Source: Sulfitobacter albidus (GTDB taxonomy: Bacteria; Pseudomonadota; Alphaproteobacteria; Rhodobacterales; Rhodobacteraceae). From it: 64,000 bases of DNA. The DNA is taken from assembly GCF_018200035.1 (NCBI RefSeq), contig NZ_CP073581.1, positions 864,501 through 928,500 of the forward strand, given 5' to 3'. The first letter of the stretch is position 1; each line of letters starts with the position of its first letter. The position numbers were made by a program, and so were the translations under genes. Positions 1 to 8,759 of the stretch are shown here, piece after piece. The notes beneath the pieces are model-generated. The model was not told where the DNA came from. It did no database searches and was given only the letters and a program-made list of their open reading frames with translations.

Positions 1-2
1 AG

Positions 3-446
3 CTGCCGGACGCCTTTGCCGACTGGATCACATCGCTCGACATGGCGCCGATCGCGATCCTGATCTGCATCCTGCTGGCCTATGCCGTGCTGGGCATGTT
101 CATGGACGCGATCGGGATGCTTTTGCTGACGCTGCCGGTGGTCTACCCGGCGGTGATGGCGCTCAACGGAGGGGAGCTGGTCTCTGCCGCCGACAGTGCC
201 TTTGGCATGTCGGGCCCGATGTGTGCGATCTGGTTCGGGATCCTGGTGGTCAAGATGGCGGAGTTCTGTCTGATTACCCCGCCCATCGGGCTCAACTGCT
301 TTGTCGTGGCGGGGGTGCGGGACGATCTGACCGTGCAGGACGTGTTCAAGGGGGTCACACCGTTCTTCCTCGCCGATGCGGTGACGATCGCGCTGCTGGT
401 GGCCTTCCCCGGAATCGTGCTGTGGCTGCCGTCGCTTGCGGGTTAG
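3..446 (+). CDS. TRAP transporter large permease, DctM family (C-terminal part, 5' end outside window)
   Basis: The open frame runs in from the left edge without a start; the visible part is about 147 residues. It is strongly hydrophobic, with at least three membrane segments. The stretch around FMDAIGMLLLTLPVVYP and the later FCLITPPIGLN are typical of the end of DctM/SiaM large permeases, which use a sodium or proton gradient to import solutes handed over by a periplasmic binding protein. The protein ends in a last helix followed by LPSLAG. Its stop codon (444-446) interlocks with the stop of the convergent exporter gene, so both genes end here. The substrate cannot be told because the binding protein and small permease lie outside the window. 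Confidence 0.9.
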   Translation: MPDAFADWITSLDMAPIAILICILLAYAVLGMFMDAIGMLLLTLPVVYPAVMALNGGELVSAADSAFGMSGPMCAIWFGILVVKMAEFCLITPPIGLNCFVVAGVRDDLTVQDVFKGVTPFFLADAVTIALLVAFPGIVLWLPSLAG

Positions 447-1531
447 GGTTCGGGCTCGTTCATCGCCGTTTCCATCCGCTGTTCCGAGCTGTCGAGGAAG
501 TTGCCGATCAGGTGCAGCGCCTCGACATTCTCGCACACGACCTTGAACACCACGAGGAACGGCACCGCGATCAGCGCGCCCGCGATGCCCCAAAGCCAAC
601 CCCAGAACACCACTGTCAAGAAAACCGCCACGGTGTTCATGTTCAGGCGCCGTCCCACCAGCCAAGGGGTGATGAACTGCCCCTCTATCGTGGTCAGCGC
701 CTGATAGCCTAGCGGCGCCAGCAGGGCATAACCGACCGTATCGAAGGTGATGATCGCGTAGGCGCCGACGATCACCGATCCGATCACGCCGCCGATGTAG
801 GGCAGGAAGTTCAGCAAAAATGCCGCGATCCCAAAGATATAGGCGCCGGGCAGGCCAAGCAGATACAGAAAGCTGCCCACGCACAGGCCCAGCCCCGCGT
901 TGATCAGCGTAATCGTCAGCAGATAGCGCGACACGCGCCGCTCCACGTCGTAAACCGCCGCCAACGCGCGTTTCTTGCCGGTGAAGGTCTGAAAGGATTG
1001 CACCAGTTTCACGTAGAACAGATTGCCCGATGCCAGCAGGAACAGCGCCAGCACCAGCATCACCGCAATCGTGCCACCGAGGGTCACGCCCGCGTTCATG
1101 GCACTGCTCAGCAGGCCGGGTTGCTCGACGACGACACGCTGTGGATCGTCCTCACCGCCCTTGCTGATCTTTTCGACCTGCTCTGTCGTTTCGCGCACGG
1201 TCTCGACAGTGTCGGCCATGCCGGCAAGGCGCGACTGGATCTGCGCCCCCATGGTCTGCAGCTCGTTCGACCAGCTGCTGATGGTATTGGCCGACAGCCC
1301 CACAAGAACGAATATCATCGCCCCCGCTGTGCCGACCAGCAGCACCGCCGACACGCCGCTGGGGATGCCCATGCGGGCCATGCCGCGCGCCACGGGGCTC
1401 AGTGTCAGGGCGAGCAGAAAGCCCAGAAGGACCGGCAGGATCAGATCCTTGGCGAAATAGGCGGTGACAAAGCAGGCGATCACGCACAGCAATTGCAGGG
1501 ATCGACGGATCGAGGCGATGTTATCGGTCAC
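443..1531 (-). CDS. AI-2E family (PerM/YhhT-like) membrane transporter
   Basis: This 362-residue membrane protein starts with two adjacent hydrophobic helices and has a hydrophilic central stretch (about residues 90-140) rich in Glu, Lys and Arg. It then has a block of helices with PYIGGVIG and the end motif GIAGALIAVPFLVVFKVV, which is diagnostic of the AI-2E/PerM family. Members export autoinducer-2 or act as antiporters; most are uncharacterised, so the substrate is unknown. It lies 53 bases downstream of the M20 peptidase gene on the same strand and may be the distal gene of the MarR-led operon, although no ATGA overlap links it. Confidence 0.85.
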   Translation of the reverse strand: MTDNIASIRRSLQLLCVIACFVTAYFAKDLILPVLLGFLLALTLSPVARGMARMGIPSGVSAVLLVGTAGAMIFVLVGLSANTISSWSNELQTMGAQIQSRLAGMADTVETVRETTEQVEKISKGGEDDPQRVVVEQPGLLSSAMNAGVTLGGTIAVMLVLALFLLASGNLFYVKLVQSFQTFTGKKRALAAVYDVERRVSRYLLTITLINAGLGLCVGSFLYLLGLPGAYIFGIAAFLLNFLPYIGGVIGSVIVGAYAIITFDTVGYALLAPLGYQALTTIEGQFITPWLVGRRLNMNTVAVFLTVVFWGWLWGIAGALIAVPFLVVFKVVCENVEALHLIGNFLDSSEQRMETAMNEPEP

Positions 1532-1584
1532 GGGCGGTCCCCTTTATGGTGCATCATCACAAACGCGCGAGGCGGGTGATTGGT

Positions 1585-2991
1585 TCAGCCGCGATACGGG
1601 GTAAATGCATCCACGTCCAGCGCGCCCGCGCGGCGCAGCACGGCAACCCAGGCGGCGATGCCTTCGGGGATGGAGGCCGCGCGCAGAAATTCATTGGGCG
1701 CGTGGAAATCCTCGTCGGACGTGGAAAAGGAAAACATCACCGTTTCAATCCCCAGCACGTCCTTGATCATGTTCACCAGCGGCAGGGACGCGCCCATGCG
1801 CACGTGGCGCGGGCGGTGGCCATGCACAGCCTCCAGCGCGTCGCCGCAGGCGATCAGCAGCGGGTGACCCTGCGGCACGCTGGCCGCATCGGTGGCCTGG
1901 CGCACGTCAAAGACATCGAGGGTGGCGCCCGCTGGCGTGCGCGCCCGCAGATCGGCGATCACCGCGTCCTGTGCGCGGGCGGCGTCCTGACCGGGGGGAA
2001 AGCGCAGCGTGATCTTGGCGTGCGCCTCGGCGGGGGTGACGGTCTTGCCGCCCGCGCCGGTGTGGCCGCCCCACATCCCGTTGAGCTCGACCGTGGGCCG
2101 CAGCCAGAGACGTTCGAGCGTGGTGTAGCCGTCCTCCCCCTGTGGCACCGTCCCGAGCGCGTCGGCAAAGGCCCCCTCGTCAAAGGGGATATTGGCCATC
2201 TCTGCCCGTTCATCCGCGTCCGGTTCGGGCAGGCCGTCGGTGAATCCCGGGCAGGTGATGCGGCCCGCGTCATCGTGCAGCCCGGCGAGCAGACGCGCCA
2301 TTTCGTGCAGCGCGTTGGGCACCGCCCCGCCGTAGCGGCCCGAGTGCAGATCCTTGGCCGCCGTGCGCAGCGTGATCTCGAACCCGCCACTGCCGCGCGA
2401 GCCGACGTTGAGCGTCAACAGATCCGCCCGCCAGCGCCCGCCGTCCGCCGACAGCATCGCGTCGGCCGACAGCAGATCGGCGTTTTCATTGAGGATCGCG
2501 GGCATGGAGGGGCTGCCGGTCTCTTCCTCGCCCTCGATCAGTAATTTGACGTTGAGGGGCAGGGTGCCGTCGACGGCTTCAAACGCCGCCAGCGCGTGCA
2601 GCGCGATCAGCAGTGGGCCCTTGTCGTCCGAGATGCCCCGCGCGTAGAGCCGACCGTCGCGTTCCGTCATCTCGAAGGGCGGGCTGTGCCACAGATCATA
2701 GGGCTCGGGCGGTTGCACGTCGTAGTGGCCGTAGACCAGCAGCGTGGGCGCGCCGGGGTGTTCCAGCCGTTCGGCATAGAGTGCCTGATGCCCGCTGTCC
2801 GCAGGGCCAAGGCGGCGTTGATTGGTAAATCCGGCCTCGGCGATCAGCCCTTCGAGAAAGCTGCGGGTGTCCTCCATCGCGCGCGCCTGCGCCGGGTCAC
2901 CGCCGACGGAGGGCAGGGCGGTAAAGGCGGCAAGGCGTTCGCGGTAGCGATCCACCGTCGCCAGCGCATGGTCGGTGACACGGCAGCTCAT
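1585..2991 (-). CDS. M20 family metallopeptidase (dipeptidase/deacylase)
   Basis: The product has 468 residues from the ATG at 2991; the open frame runs further upstream, but 2991 forms an ATGA overlap with the preceding SDR gene. Metal-binding features of M20 peptidases are visible in order: YGHYDVQPP (His and Asp), GISDDKGP (bridging Asp), EGEEETGS (catalytic and ligand Glu), and a late [11 protein letters not shown] (His ligand). The insert between them is the dimerisation lid. Length and the DVQPP form fit the CNDP-like dipeptidase branch, cytoplasmic enzymes that split small peptides or N-acyl amino acids with two zinc ions. Co-transcription with an amidohydrolase and divergence from a peptide-type ABC importer suggest it trims an imported amide or peptide compound; that is inference. 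Confidence 0.88.
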   Translation of the reverse strand: MSCRVTDHALATVDRYRERLAAFTALPSVGGDPAQARAMEDTRSFLEGLIAEAGFTNQRRLGPADSGHQALYAERLEHPGAPTLLVYGHYDVQPPEPYDLWHSPPFEMTERDGRLYARGISDDKGPLLIALHALAAFEAVDGTLPLNVKLLIEGEEETGSPSMPAILNENADLLSADAMLSADGGRWRADLLTLNVGSRGSGGFEITLRTAAKDLHSGRYGGAVPNALHEMARLLAGLHDDAGRITCPGFTDGLPEPDADERAEMANIPFDEGAFADALGTVPQGEDGYTTLERLWLRPTVELNGMWGGHTGAGGKTVTPAEAHAKITLRFPPGQDAARAQDAVIADLRARTPAGATLDVFDVRQATDAASVPQGHPLLIACGDALEAVHGHRPRHVRMGASLPLVNMIKDVLGIETVMFSFSTSDEDFHAPNEFLRAASIPEGIAAWVAVLRRAGALDVDAFTPYRG

Positions 2992-3704
2992 GTGACGCCC
3001 CCGTCCACCGACAGGATCTGCCCGGTGATCCAGCTTGCCGCGTCCGAGCACAGGAAAGCGACGGCGCTGGCGATGTCCTGCGGCGTGCCAAGGCGCCTTG
3101 TGTGGATGCGCTGCACCAGTGCCGCTTGCCCCTCCGTGCCCATCGCGGCCCATTGCCGTTCGGTCGCGGGGTTGGAGAGCACGAAACCGGGGGCGACGGA
3201 ATTGACGGTCACGCCCGAGGGCGCGAACTCAAAGCTCAGCTGTTTGGTCAGACCGACCAGTGCGTGTTTTGCCGCCGTATAGGCCTGAATCCCCGTCAGG
3301 CTGGGCCGCAGCCCCGCACCGGAGGAGATCGTGACGATCCGCCCCCAGCCGCGCGCGGCCATGGCGGGCGCGCAGGCTTTTGCCAGATGAAAGGCCGAAT
3401 CGACATTGGCTGCAAAGATCGCGCGCCAGTCCTCGGCGCTAACCTCGGCCAGCGGTCGGCCCACCTGACCACGCACGCCGCCTGCGGCGTTGACCACCAC
3501 GTCGGGTGGCGCGGGAAGGGCGGCGATCATCGCCGCCACGGCCTGCGCATCGGCAAGATCGGCGGGGGCAAAGCGCAGATCGAGGCCGGGGTCACTGCCG
3601 GGCATGTCGCTGACGGTCACGTCCATCCCCGCGGCGCTCAGATCGCGGGCGATGGCCGCGCCGATGCCCCCCACGGCGCCGGTGACAAGGGCGGTGCGGG
3701 TCAT
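2988..3704 (-). CDS. short-chain dehydrogenase/reductase (SDR)
   Basis: A 238-residue classical SDR. Residues 1-20 hold the cofactor motif [13 protein letters not shown] follows near residue 80, the catalytic Ser lies in TISSGAG and the catalytic Tyr/Lys in YTAAKHA. The C-terminus ends [11 protein letters not shown], as in FabG-type reductases. The enzyme should oxidise or reduce an alcohol/carbonyl with NAD(P); the substrate is unknown. The ATG at 3704 overlaps the restored stop of the PanE-like gene (ATGA at 3701-3704), and its own stop overlaps the M20 start the same way. It is therefore an internal gene of a tightly packed operon. Confidence 0.88.
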   Translation of the reverse strand: MTRTALVTGAVGGIGAAIARDLSAAGMDVTVSDMPGSDPGLDLRFAPADLADAQAVAAMIAALPAPPDVVVNAAGGVRGQVGRPLAEVSAEDWRAIFAANVDSAFHLAKACAPAMAARGWGRIVTISSGAGLRPSLTGIQAYTAAKHALVGLTKQLSFEFAPSGVTVNSVAPGFVLSNPATERQWAAMGTEGQAALVQRIHTRRLGTPQDIASAVAFLCSDAASWITGQILSVDGGVT

Positions 3705-4728
3705 GGGGCGTTCTCCAGCAGTTTGGTCAGCTCGTGGAACGTGGCCGTGGATTGCGGCCGGCGCCCCCCTCAATGTCGTGGATCAGCTCGACCAGACGGG
3801 CGGTGAGCGGCGTGGGGATGCCGTGGCTGTGCGCGATCTTGACCACGCGGCCCACCTGCGGGTCGACCTCGGTGCGGCGCTTGCGCACCGCCAGATCGCG
3901 GTAGATGCCGGTATGGGTCTTGGCCGTCTTGGCGTTATGCGCGGCAAGGGCGGCGAGCGAGGCGGAGGCCGCTTCAGACGGCGCGCCGGGGGCAAAGGCC
4001 GCAGGGTCAAACCCGTTAAACCCCTTTGGCGTCACGCCTTCGGCGGCGGCGGTCGCCATGACTTCGCGGGCAAGCGTCATCAGCGCGGGGCCGCGCGCGG
4101 GATCGGCAAAATTCTCGGTCATGCTGTCGTGGGTGAGGGCGGTCGCAAAGAGCATCACGCCGTATCCCATCTTGCCCCAGAGATAGGCGAATATATCCTC
4201 GGTCAGCACCGCGTCAGGCTCGTAATGCTGCCAGAGCGCGTGCATCGCGCGGGTGCGGTCGCGGATCTGGCCGTCGATCTCGCCGATCACCACGGCGGCG
4301 CGGTTGCCCAGCAGGATCTCGCCCGGCCCCAGCCAATCTGCACCGTAGTTCACGAAGGCCCCCATGGTGCGTTCCGCGCCGGCACGGGCGGCGATGGTAT
4401 GCGCATTGAGGCCGTTTTGCGCGGAGAGGACATATCCATCCTCGGCCAGATGCGGCAGCAGCATCTCCAGCGCGTCCTCGGTCGCCTGCGCTTTGACCGC
4501 CAGCACGATGCGGCTGTAGGTGCCGGTGAGCTGATCTGGGGTCACGCAGGGGACGACTTGGGTGAATTCCGCGACCGGGCCGGTGATGCGCAAACCGTCG
4601 GTGGCGCAGGCCCGCGCGTGATCCGCCACGATGTCGACCATCAGAACGGGCACGCCCGCGCGCGCGAGATACGCGCCAAAGACGCCGCCGATGGCGCCCG
4701 CGCCCCAGATCAGGACCGGATCGTTCAT
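3701..4728 (-). CDS. 2-dehydropantoate 2-reductase-like protein (PanE/ApbA family), frameshifted near its 3' end
   Basis: Starts at 4728 with an ATGA overlap to the upstream amidohydrolase gene. The N-terminal Rossmann motif [14 protein letters not shown], the lysine in VLAVKAQ, the SAQNGL segment and the C-terminal helical domain match PanE/ApbA ketoreductases. Read as given, the frame ends at 3727 (333 residues) with an unlikely tail. Adding one base to the six-C run at 3764-3769 (Gs on the coding strand) gives the normal family ending GGRRPQS and then [12 protein letters not shown]. It also moves the stop to 3701-3703, in ATGA overlap with the SDR gene. The restored length is 342 residues. 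Operon context suggests a 2-keto-acid reductase in catabolism rather than pantothenate synthesis; this is inferred. Confidence 0.85.
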
Positions 4729-5426
4729 GCCCACGGCCCTTCGAGCGCGTCGCGCACTTCGGCGACGCCAGTCTCCCAGATCGCCTGCATCTCGGCGTCG
4801 GGTTTTTGCCACGCGCCGCCGAAGGAGCCATCGCCCAGCACCTCGCGCGCCGCCGCAGGGCCGCGCGCCTTCATCGCGGTCATGTCGACGGGGGGCTTTT
4901 CGCCCGCAGGCGCGGGGGCGTGGGGCAGGCGCGTCCAGGGAAAATTCTCCATCCAGTTGGCGTGGCTGCCGGATGTGTCCGTCGCCTGCACCGCCGCCCA
5001 AGTCCGGGGCGCGCTCCACCAGTTGTGGAATTTGATCGACATATCGGGGTGTTCCGCCATCAGCTCCTGGGCCAGCGCGCGTACAGGATCATTGCCGCCG
5101 TGGCCGTTGACGATCAACACACGGGTGAAGCCCGCGCGCCGCACCGAGGCGATCACGTCGCGCATCACAGCCAGCAGGGTTTCGACGCGCAGCGACACGG
5201 TGCCGGGGTAGGCGTTGAAATAGGGCGCGAGGCCGAAGGGCATGACCGGGTAGACCGGCACACCGAGCGGCTCTGCCGCCTCCACGCTCACCCGCTCGGC
5301 CAGGATCATATCGACGCAGAGCGACAGTTGCGCGTGCTGCTCGGTCGAGCCGATGGGCACGATGCAGCGTGGATCGCGGGCGGCAGCGGCTTCGACATCG
5401 CGCCAGTTCATGTCACTGATTTTCAT
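4725..5426 (-). CDS. creatininase family amidohydrolase
   Basis: 233 residues from the ATG at 5426, which overlaps the MarR stop by four bases. The N-terminal PIGSTEQHAQL and the following CVDMIL provide the Glu/His/Asp metal ligands of the creatininase superfamily. NGHGGND (about residue 115-121) is the family signature, and an aromatic stretch (FHNWWS) follows. Members open cyclic amides or remove formyl groups (creatininase, formamide hydrolases of FAPy type, MftE peptidase), using two divalent metals in the cytoplasm. The sequence alone does not fix the substrate. It is the first enzyme gene after the regulator and opposite a family 5 solute importer, so its substrate is probably the imported compound or an early product. 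Confidence 0.87.
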   Translation of the reverse strand: MKISDMNWRDVEAAAARDPRCIVPIGSTEQHAQLSLCVDMILAERVSVEAAEPLGVPVYPVMPFGLAPYFNAYPGTVSLRVETLLAVMRDVIASVRRAGFTRVLIVNGHGGNDPVRALAQELMAEHPDMSIKFHNWWSAPRTWAAVQATDTSGSHANWMENFPWTRLPHAPAPAGEKPPVDMTAMKARGPAAAREVLGDGSFGGAWQKPDAEMQAIWETGVAEVRDALEGPWA

Positions 5427-5965
5427 GGGGCGTCCTTTTTGGGGGAGGGGAGATCGGCGGCCCAATCGGGCGCCTTGACCACGAGTTTCGAGAGCAGCCC
5501 GCTGAGGATCTGCCGCTCTGCCGGGTCGAGCGCGGCCAACATGCGGCTTTCCTGTCCGGCAAAGACATCGACGGTTTCATCGAACAGGGTCTGCCCCGTC
5601 GGGCTGAGGTGCAGCGCCTGACTGCGCGCGCCGATGTCGGCCTCGCCCCGCCGTTCGATAAGCCCACGCTTCTCCAGCGCCTTGATCGCGCGTGAAAGCG
5701 TATTCTTGGGAAAGCCCGACGTGCGCGAGATGTCGCGCGCCGTGCCGCCCGGCGAGAGTGCCAGCGAATAGAGGCACACGTATTCTGGGCGGCTCAGCCC
5801 GTGGGCGTCGCGGATCCAGTCATAAAGCATGCCGTTGTAGCACAGGCCCAGATAGTTCAGGCGGAACGAAATCGGGCAGGGATTGTCCCATAGTTTTGCG
5901 TCCAGCATGGCGCTGGGGCTGCCGGTGGTGTCCTGGGCCAGCGTGTCGGGAGAGGCTGCCGTCAT
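5423..5965 (-). CDS. MarR family transcriptional regulator
   Basis: A 180-residue protein with a winged-helix domain at about residues 55-150. The SRPEYVCLYSLAL helix, the recognition helix in SGFPKNTLSRAIKALEKRGLIERR and the wing around QALHLSPTGQ are characteristic. A good ribosome site (AAAGGAGA) sits about ten bases before the ATG at 5965. It is the first gene of a minus-strand operon with four-base overlaps down to the peptidase gene, and it diverges from the ABC importer operon. Two near-identical inverted repeats lie in the shared intergenic region and are the likely binding sites, so it probably represses both operons until a ligand binds. The ligand is unknown. Confidence 0.88.
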   Translation of the reverse strand: MTAASPDTLAQDTTGSPSAMLDAKLWDNPCPISFRLNYLGLCYNGMLYDWIRDAHGLSRPEYVCLYSLALSPGGTARDISRTSGFPKNTLSRAIKALEKRGLIERRGEADIGARSQALHLSPTGQTLFDETVDVFAGQESRMLAALDPAERQILSGLLSKLVVKAPDWAADLPSPKKDAP

Positions 5966-6004
5966 TCTGCGCTAATCTCCTTTAGCGGGAGCGGATAATG
6001 AACA

Positions 6005-6022
6005 AAGTTCCAAATAGAACTT
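6005..6022. promoter_or_regulatory. inverted-repeat operator, copy 1 (putative MarR site)
   Basis: AAGTTC-caaata-GAACTT is a perfect six-base inverted repeat with a six-base centre. A second copy of the same core lies 53 bases further on. It is adjacent to a TTGACG box at 6021-6026 that could serve as a -35 element for the rightward importer promoter. It lies upstream of the MarR gene's ribosome site, so it could control both directions. Confidence 0.6.
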
Positions 6023-6057
6023 GACGGATACTGTAAACCGCAGCAGTTTTGAAAAAC

Positions 6058-6075
6058 AAGTTCCAAATGGAACCT
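6058..6075. promoter_or_regulatory. inverted-repeat operator, copy 2 (putative MarR site)
   Basis: GTTCCA-aa-TGGAAC at 6060-6073 is an inverted repeat with six-base arms. It shares GTTCCAAAT and GAAC with copy 1. The two centres are 53 bases apart, about five helical turns, so both sites face the same side of the helix. The position just before the importer's first gene suits repression of transcription. Confidence 0.6.
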
Positions 6076-6122
6076 AAATGAAGAAACAAGAAAATACTGC
6101 ACTCATCCAGAGGGAGACTACT

Positions 6123-7715
6123 GTGAAGACAACATTCAATCTCAAAAGGCTGATCGCGGCGGGTGCCGTGGCAGCACTGGGCGCGGGGGCTGTCTCGGCG
6201 CAGACGCTCACGATGGGCGTGCGCGGCGGGCCGGAATCGCTTGATCCGCATTTCTCGGCGCTGGGCAGCCACGCTGAAGCGGCCAAGCATATCTTTGACA
6301 CGCTGGTCTGGTCCGGCACCGATCTCCAGATCGAGCCGGGTCTGGCGACCGAATGGACGCCGATTGACGAGGACACCTGGGAATTCAAGCTGCGCGAGGG
6401 CGTGAAATTCCACGACGGCAGTGATTTCACCGCCGAGGATGTGAAATTCTCGATCGAGCGGATCCCGGTCGTGACCGGCCCCACGACGACCACGATCTAC
6501 GTGCGCCGTGTGAGCGAGGTCGAGATCATCGACGATTACACGCTCAACATCCACACCGACGGCCCGGCAGCGACGCTGCCGTTCGATTTCGTGCGCCTGT
6601 TCATTGTCTCTTCCGAGGCGGCCGCCGATTTCTCGACGCCAGAGACAGCCGCCGCTGGTTTCAACTCCGGCGAGGCGACCATCGGCACCGGCCCCTATAA
6701 ATACGTCAGCTGGGAGCCAAAGGGTGATCTGGTGCTGGAGCGGTTCGACGACTACTGGCGCGGCATGGGCGCGTGGGAACAGGTCATCCGCAAGGAGATC
6801 CCCAACGATAGCTCACGTCTCGCGGCGCTGAAGTCGGGGCAGGTGGATCTGGTCAACTACGTCTCATCGGTCGACTATCTGGCGCTGGAGCGTGACGCGG
6901 CGGTCGATGCGATCAAGGGCGATTCCGTCTACGTGATGAACCTGCAACTCGACCAGCGCGAGGACACGCCAAAGGTCTTTGCCAACGACGGCTCGAAACT
7001 GGATGAAAACCCGCTGCGCGACCCGCTCGTGCGCGAGGCGATTGATCTGGCGATTGACCGCGAAACCATGGTCGACATCGTGCTCGAAGGTCTGGGCAAA
7101 CCGGCCAACCAGATGATGCCTCCGGGCTTCTTTGGCTCGTCCGAGGATATCCCGATGCCCGAGTACAACCCCGAGCGTGCCAAGGAGCTGTTGGCCGAGG
7201 CGGGCTATCCAGACGGGTTCAAGATCGAGCTCTATTGCACCGCCGACCGCCTGCCGGGCGATGGCGCGATCTGTCAGGGTCTGGGCCAAATGTTCAGCCA
7301 GATCGGCATTACCACGGATGTGAACGCGATCAGCAAGACCGTCTATTTCCCCGCGCAGGCGCGGCTGGAATACTCGGTGTTCATGAACGGCTGGGGCACC
7401 CTCACGGGGGAGGCATCCTACACGCTGGGCAGCCTTGCACACTCCAACAACCCGGATGTCAAACTCGGCGCGTTCAACCGGATCGAGTACAAGAACGACA
7501 AGGTGGATGAGCTGATGCAGGCCGGGGCCACCATGCTGGACGCCGACGAACGCCGCGCGACCTATGAGGAAGCGATGGAGCTGACCATGGCCGACCGTGC
7601 CTATATCTCGATCGTGCAGCTGCAAACGGTCTGGGGCGCCAAGGCCGGCGCGCTGGAGTTCGATCCGCGCTTTGACGAGGACACGCTCGCGTTCTTCGTG
7701 AAGCCCGCCGAATAA
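6123..7715 (+). CDS. ABC transporter substrate-binding protein, family 5 (peptide/nickel/opine type)
   Basis: About 530 residues from the GTG at 6123, chosen because AGGGAG lies seven bases upstream and because the product then begins with a clean signal peptide (KTTFNLKRLIAAGAVAALGAGAVSA, cut after AVSA). An in-frame ATG at 6078 would add 15 polar residues before the signal. Family 5 features include ESLDPH near the N-terminus, WEFKLREGVKFHDGSDFTAEDVKFS, the KSGQVDLV segment and YNPERAKELLAEAGYPDGF. It binds the solute in the periplasm and delivers it to the two permeases encoded next. The ligand could be a peptide, glutathione-like or opine compound; enzymes encoded by the divergent operon suggest an amide. 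Confidence 0.92.
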   Translation: MKTTFNLKRLIAAGAVAALGAGAVSAQTLTMGVRGGPESLDPHFSALGSHAEAAKHIFDTLVWSGTDLQIEPGLATEWTPIDEDTWEFKLREGVKFHDGSDFTAEDVKFSIERIPVVTGPTTTTIYVRRVSEVEIIDDYTLNIHTDGPAATLPFDFVRLFIVSSEAAADFSTPETAAAGFNSGEATIGTGPYKYVSWEPKGDLVLERFDDYWRGMGAWEQVIRKEIPNDSSRLAALKSGQVDLVNYVSSVDYLALERDAAVDAIKGDSVYVMNLQLDQREDTPKVFANDGSKLDENPLRDPLVREAIDLAIDRETMVDIVLEGLGKPANQMMPPGFFGSSEDIPMPEYNPERAKELLAEAGYPDGFKIELYCTADRLPGDGAICQGLGQMFSQIGITTDVNAISKTVYFPAQARLEYSVFMNGWGTLTGEASYTLGSLAHSNNPDVKLGAFNRIEYKNDKVDELMQAGATMLDADERRATYEEAMELTMADRAYISIVQLQTVWGAKAGALEFDPRFDEDTLAFFVKPAE

Positions 7716-7727
7716 GCACGCTATCGG

Positions 7728-7755
7728 GGCGGGCCGCAATGCTGGCCCGCCTTTC
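7728..7755 (+). promoter_or_regulatory. intergenic stem-loop after the binding-protein gene
   Basis: GGCGGGCC (7728-7735) pairs perfectly with GGCCCGCC (7744-7751) around an eight-base loop, followed by a short TTT. It lies 12 bases after the binding-protein stop and about 30 bases before the first permease start. Such hairpins commonly lower permease expression or protect the upstream message, giving excess binding protein. The T-run is too short for a full terminator. Confidence 0.6.
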
Positions 7756-7784
7756 CCCCGCATATCCCCTAAAGGACGCCCCCC

Positions 7785-8759
7785 ATGCTCGGCTTTGTGA
7801 TCCAGCGGCTGTTGCAGGCCATCGCCGTGATGGCCGTGATGTCGGTGATCGTGTTTTTTGGCGTCTACGCCATCGGCAACCCGGTCGATATCGTGATCCC
7901 GCCCGACGCCACGCAGGAAATCCGGGAGGAGGCGATCCGCCGTCTGGGCCTCGACCGCCCCGTGTGGGAGCAATACGGGATCTTTGTCGTAAACTTGCTG
8001 CAGGGCGATTTCGGCCGCAGTTTCATCTATAACGAGCCGGTCCTGCAGCTGATCGGCGGGCGCCTTCCCGCCACGCTTGAGCTGGTATTGATCTCGGTCG
8101 TTTCGGCCACCGTGCTGGGCGTGAGCCTCGGGATCTACGCGGGCTACCGCCCCGACGGCTGGCTGAGCAAGACGATCATGGCCGTGTCGATCCTGGGCTT
8201 TTCGGTGCCGTCCTTCTGGGTCGGGCTGATCCTCATTCTGACCTTCGCGGTCTCGCTGGGCTGGCTGCCCGCGGGCGGGCGCGGAGAGACGGTGGAGCTT
8301 TGGGGCATCCGCTGGTCCTTCCTCACCATCGACGGGTTGAGCCACATCGTCCTGCCGGCCGTGAACCTCGCCCTGTTCAAATTCGCCATGATGATCCGCC
8401 TCGCGCGGGCCGGGACGCGGGAAATCATGCTGACCGACACGGTGAAATTCGCCCGTGCCGCGGGCATTTCCGAGCGTGTCATCCTGCGCCGGCACCTTTT
8501 GAAACTCATCTCGATCCCGATCATCACTGTCTTTGGGCTTGAACTCGGATCAACCCTCGCCTTTGCCGTGGTGACCGAGACGATTTTCAGCTGGCCGGGT
8601 GTCGGCAAGCTGATCATCGACAGCATCGCCGTGCTCGACCGGCCCGTGATGGTCGCCTATCTCATCCTGATCGCGCTTTTGTTCGTGACCATTAATTTTG
8701 TTGTGGATCTGGTCTTTGCCCTGATCGATCCGCGCCTGCGCACAAAGGCCGCCGCATGA
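7785..8759 (+). CDS. ABC transporter permease (DppB/GsiC type)
   Basis: 324 residues, with an N-terminal helix (MLGFVIQRLLQAIAVMAVMSVIVFF) typical of DppB-type permeases. A periplasmic stretch with RRLGLDRPVWEQY and the GDFGRSF signature follow, then five more membrane segments. The EAA-loop region is RAAGISERVILRRHLLKLISIPIIT, which contacts the ATPase. It is the first of two inner-membrane permeases that form the translocation path. The stop overlaps the next gene by ATGA (8756-8759). Confidence 0.92.
   Translation: MLGFVIQRLLQAIAVMAVMSVIVFFGVYAIGNPVDIVIPPDATQEIREEAIRRLGLDRPVWEQYGIFVVNLLQGDFGRSFIYNEPVLQLIGGRLPATLELVLISVVSATVLGVSLGIYAGYRPDGWLSKTIMAVSILGFSVPSFWVGLILILTFAVSLGWLPAGGRGETVELWGIRWSFLTIDGLSHIVLPAVNLALFKFAMMIRLARAGTREIMLTDTVKFARAAGISERVILRRHLLKLISIPIITVFGLELGSTLAFAVVTETIFSWPGVGKLIIDSIAVLDRPVMVAYLILIALLFVTINFVVDLVFALIDPRLRTKAAA

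Noticed and set aside
6078..6122. ATG at 6078 as start of the binding-protein gene
   Set aside because: It would put a polar stretch before the signal peptide and lies right after the second operator; the GTG at 6123 has a better ribosome site.
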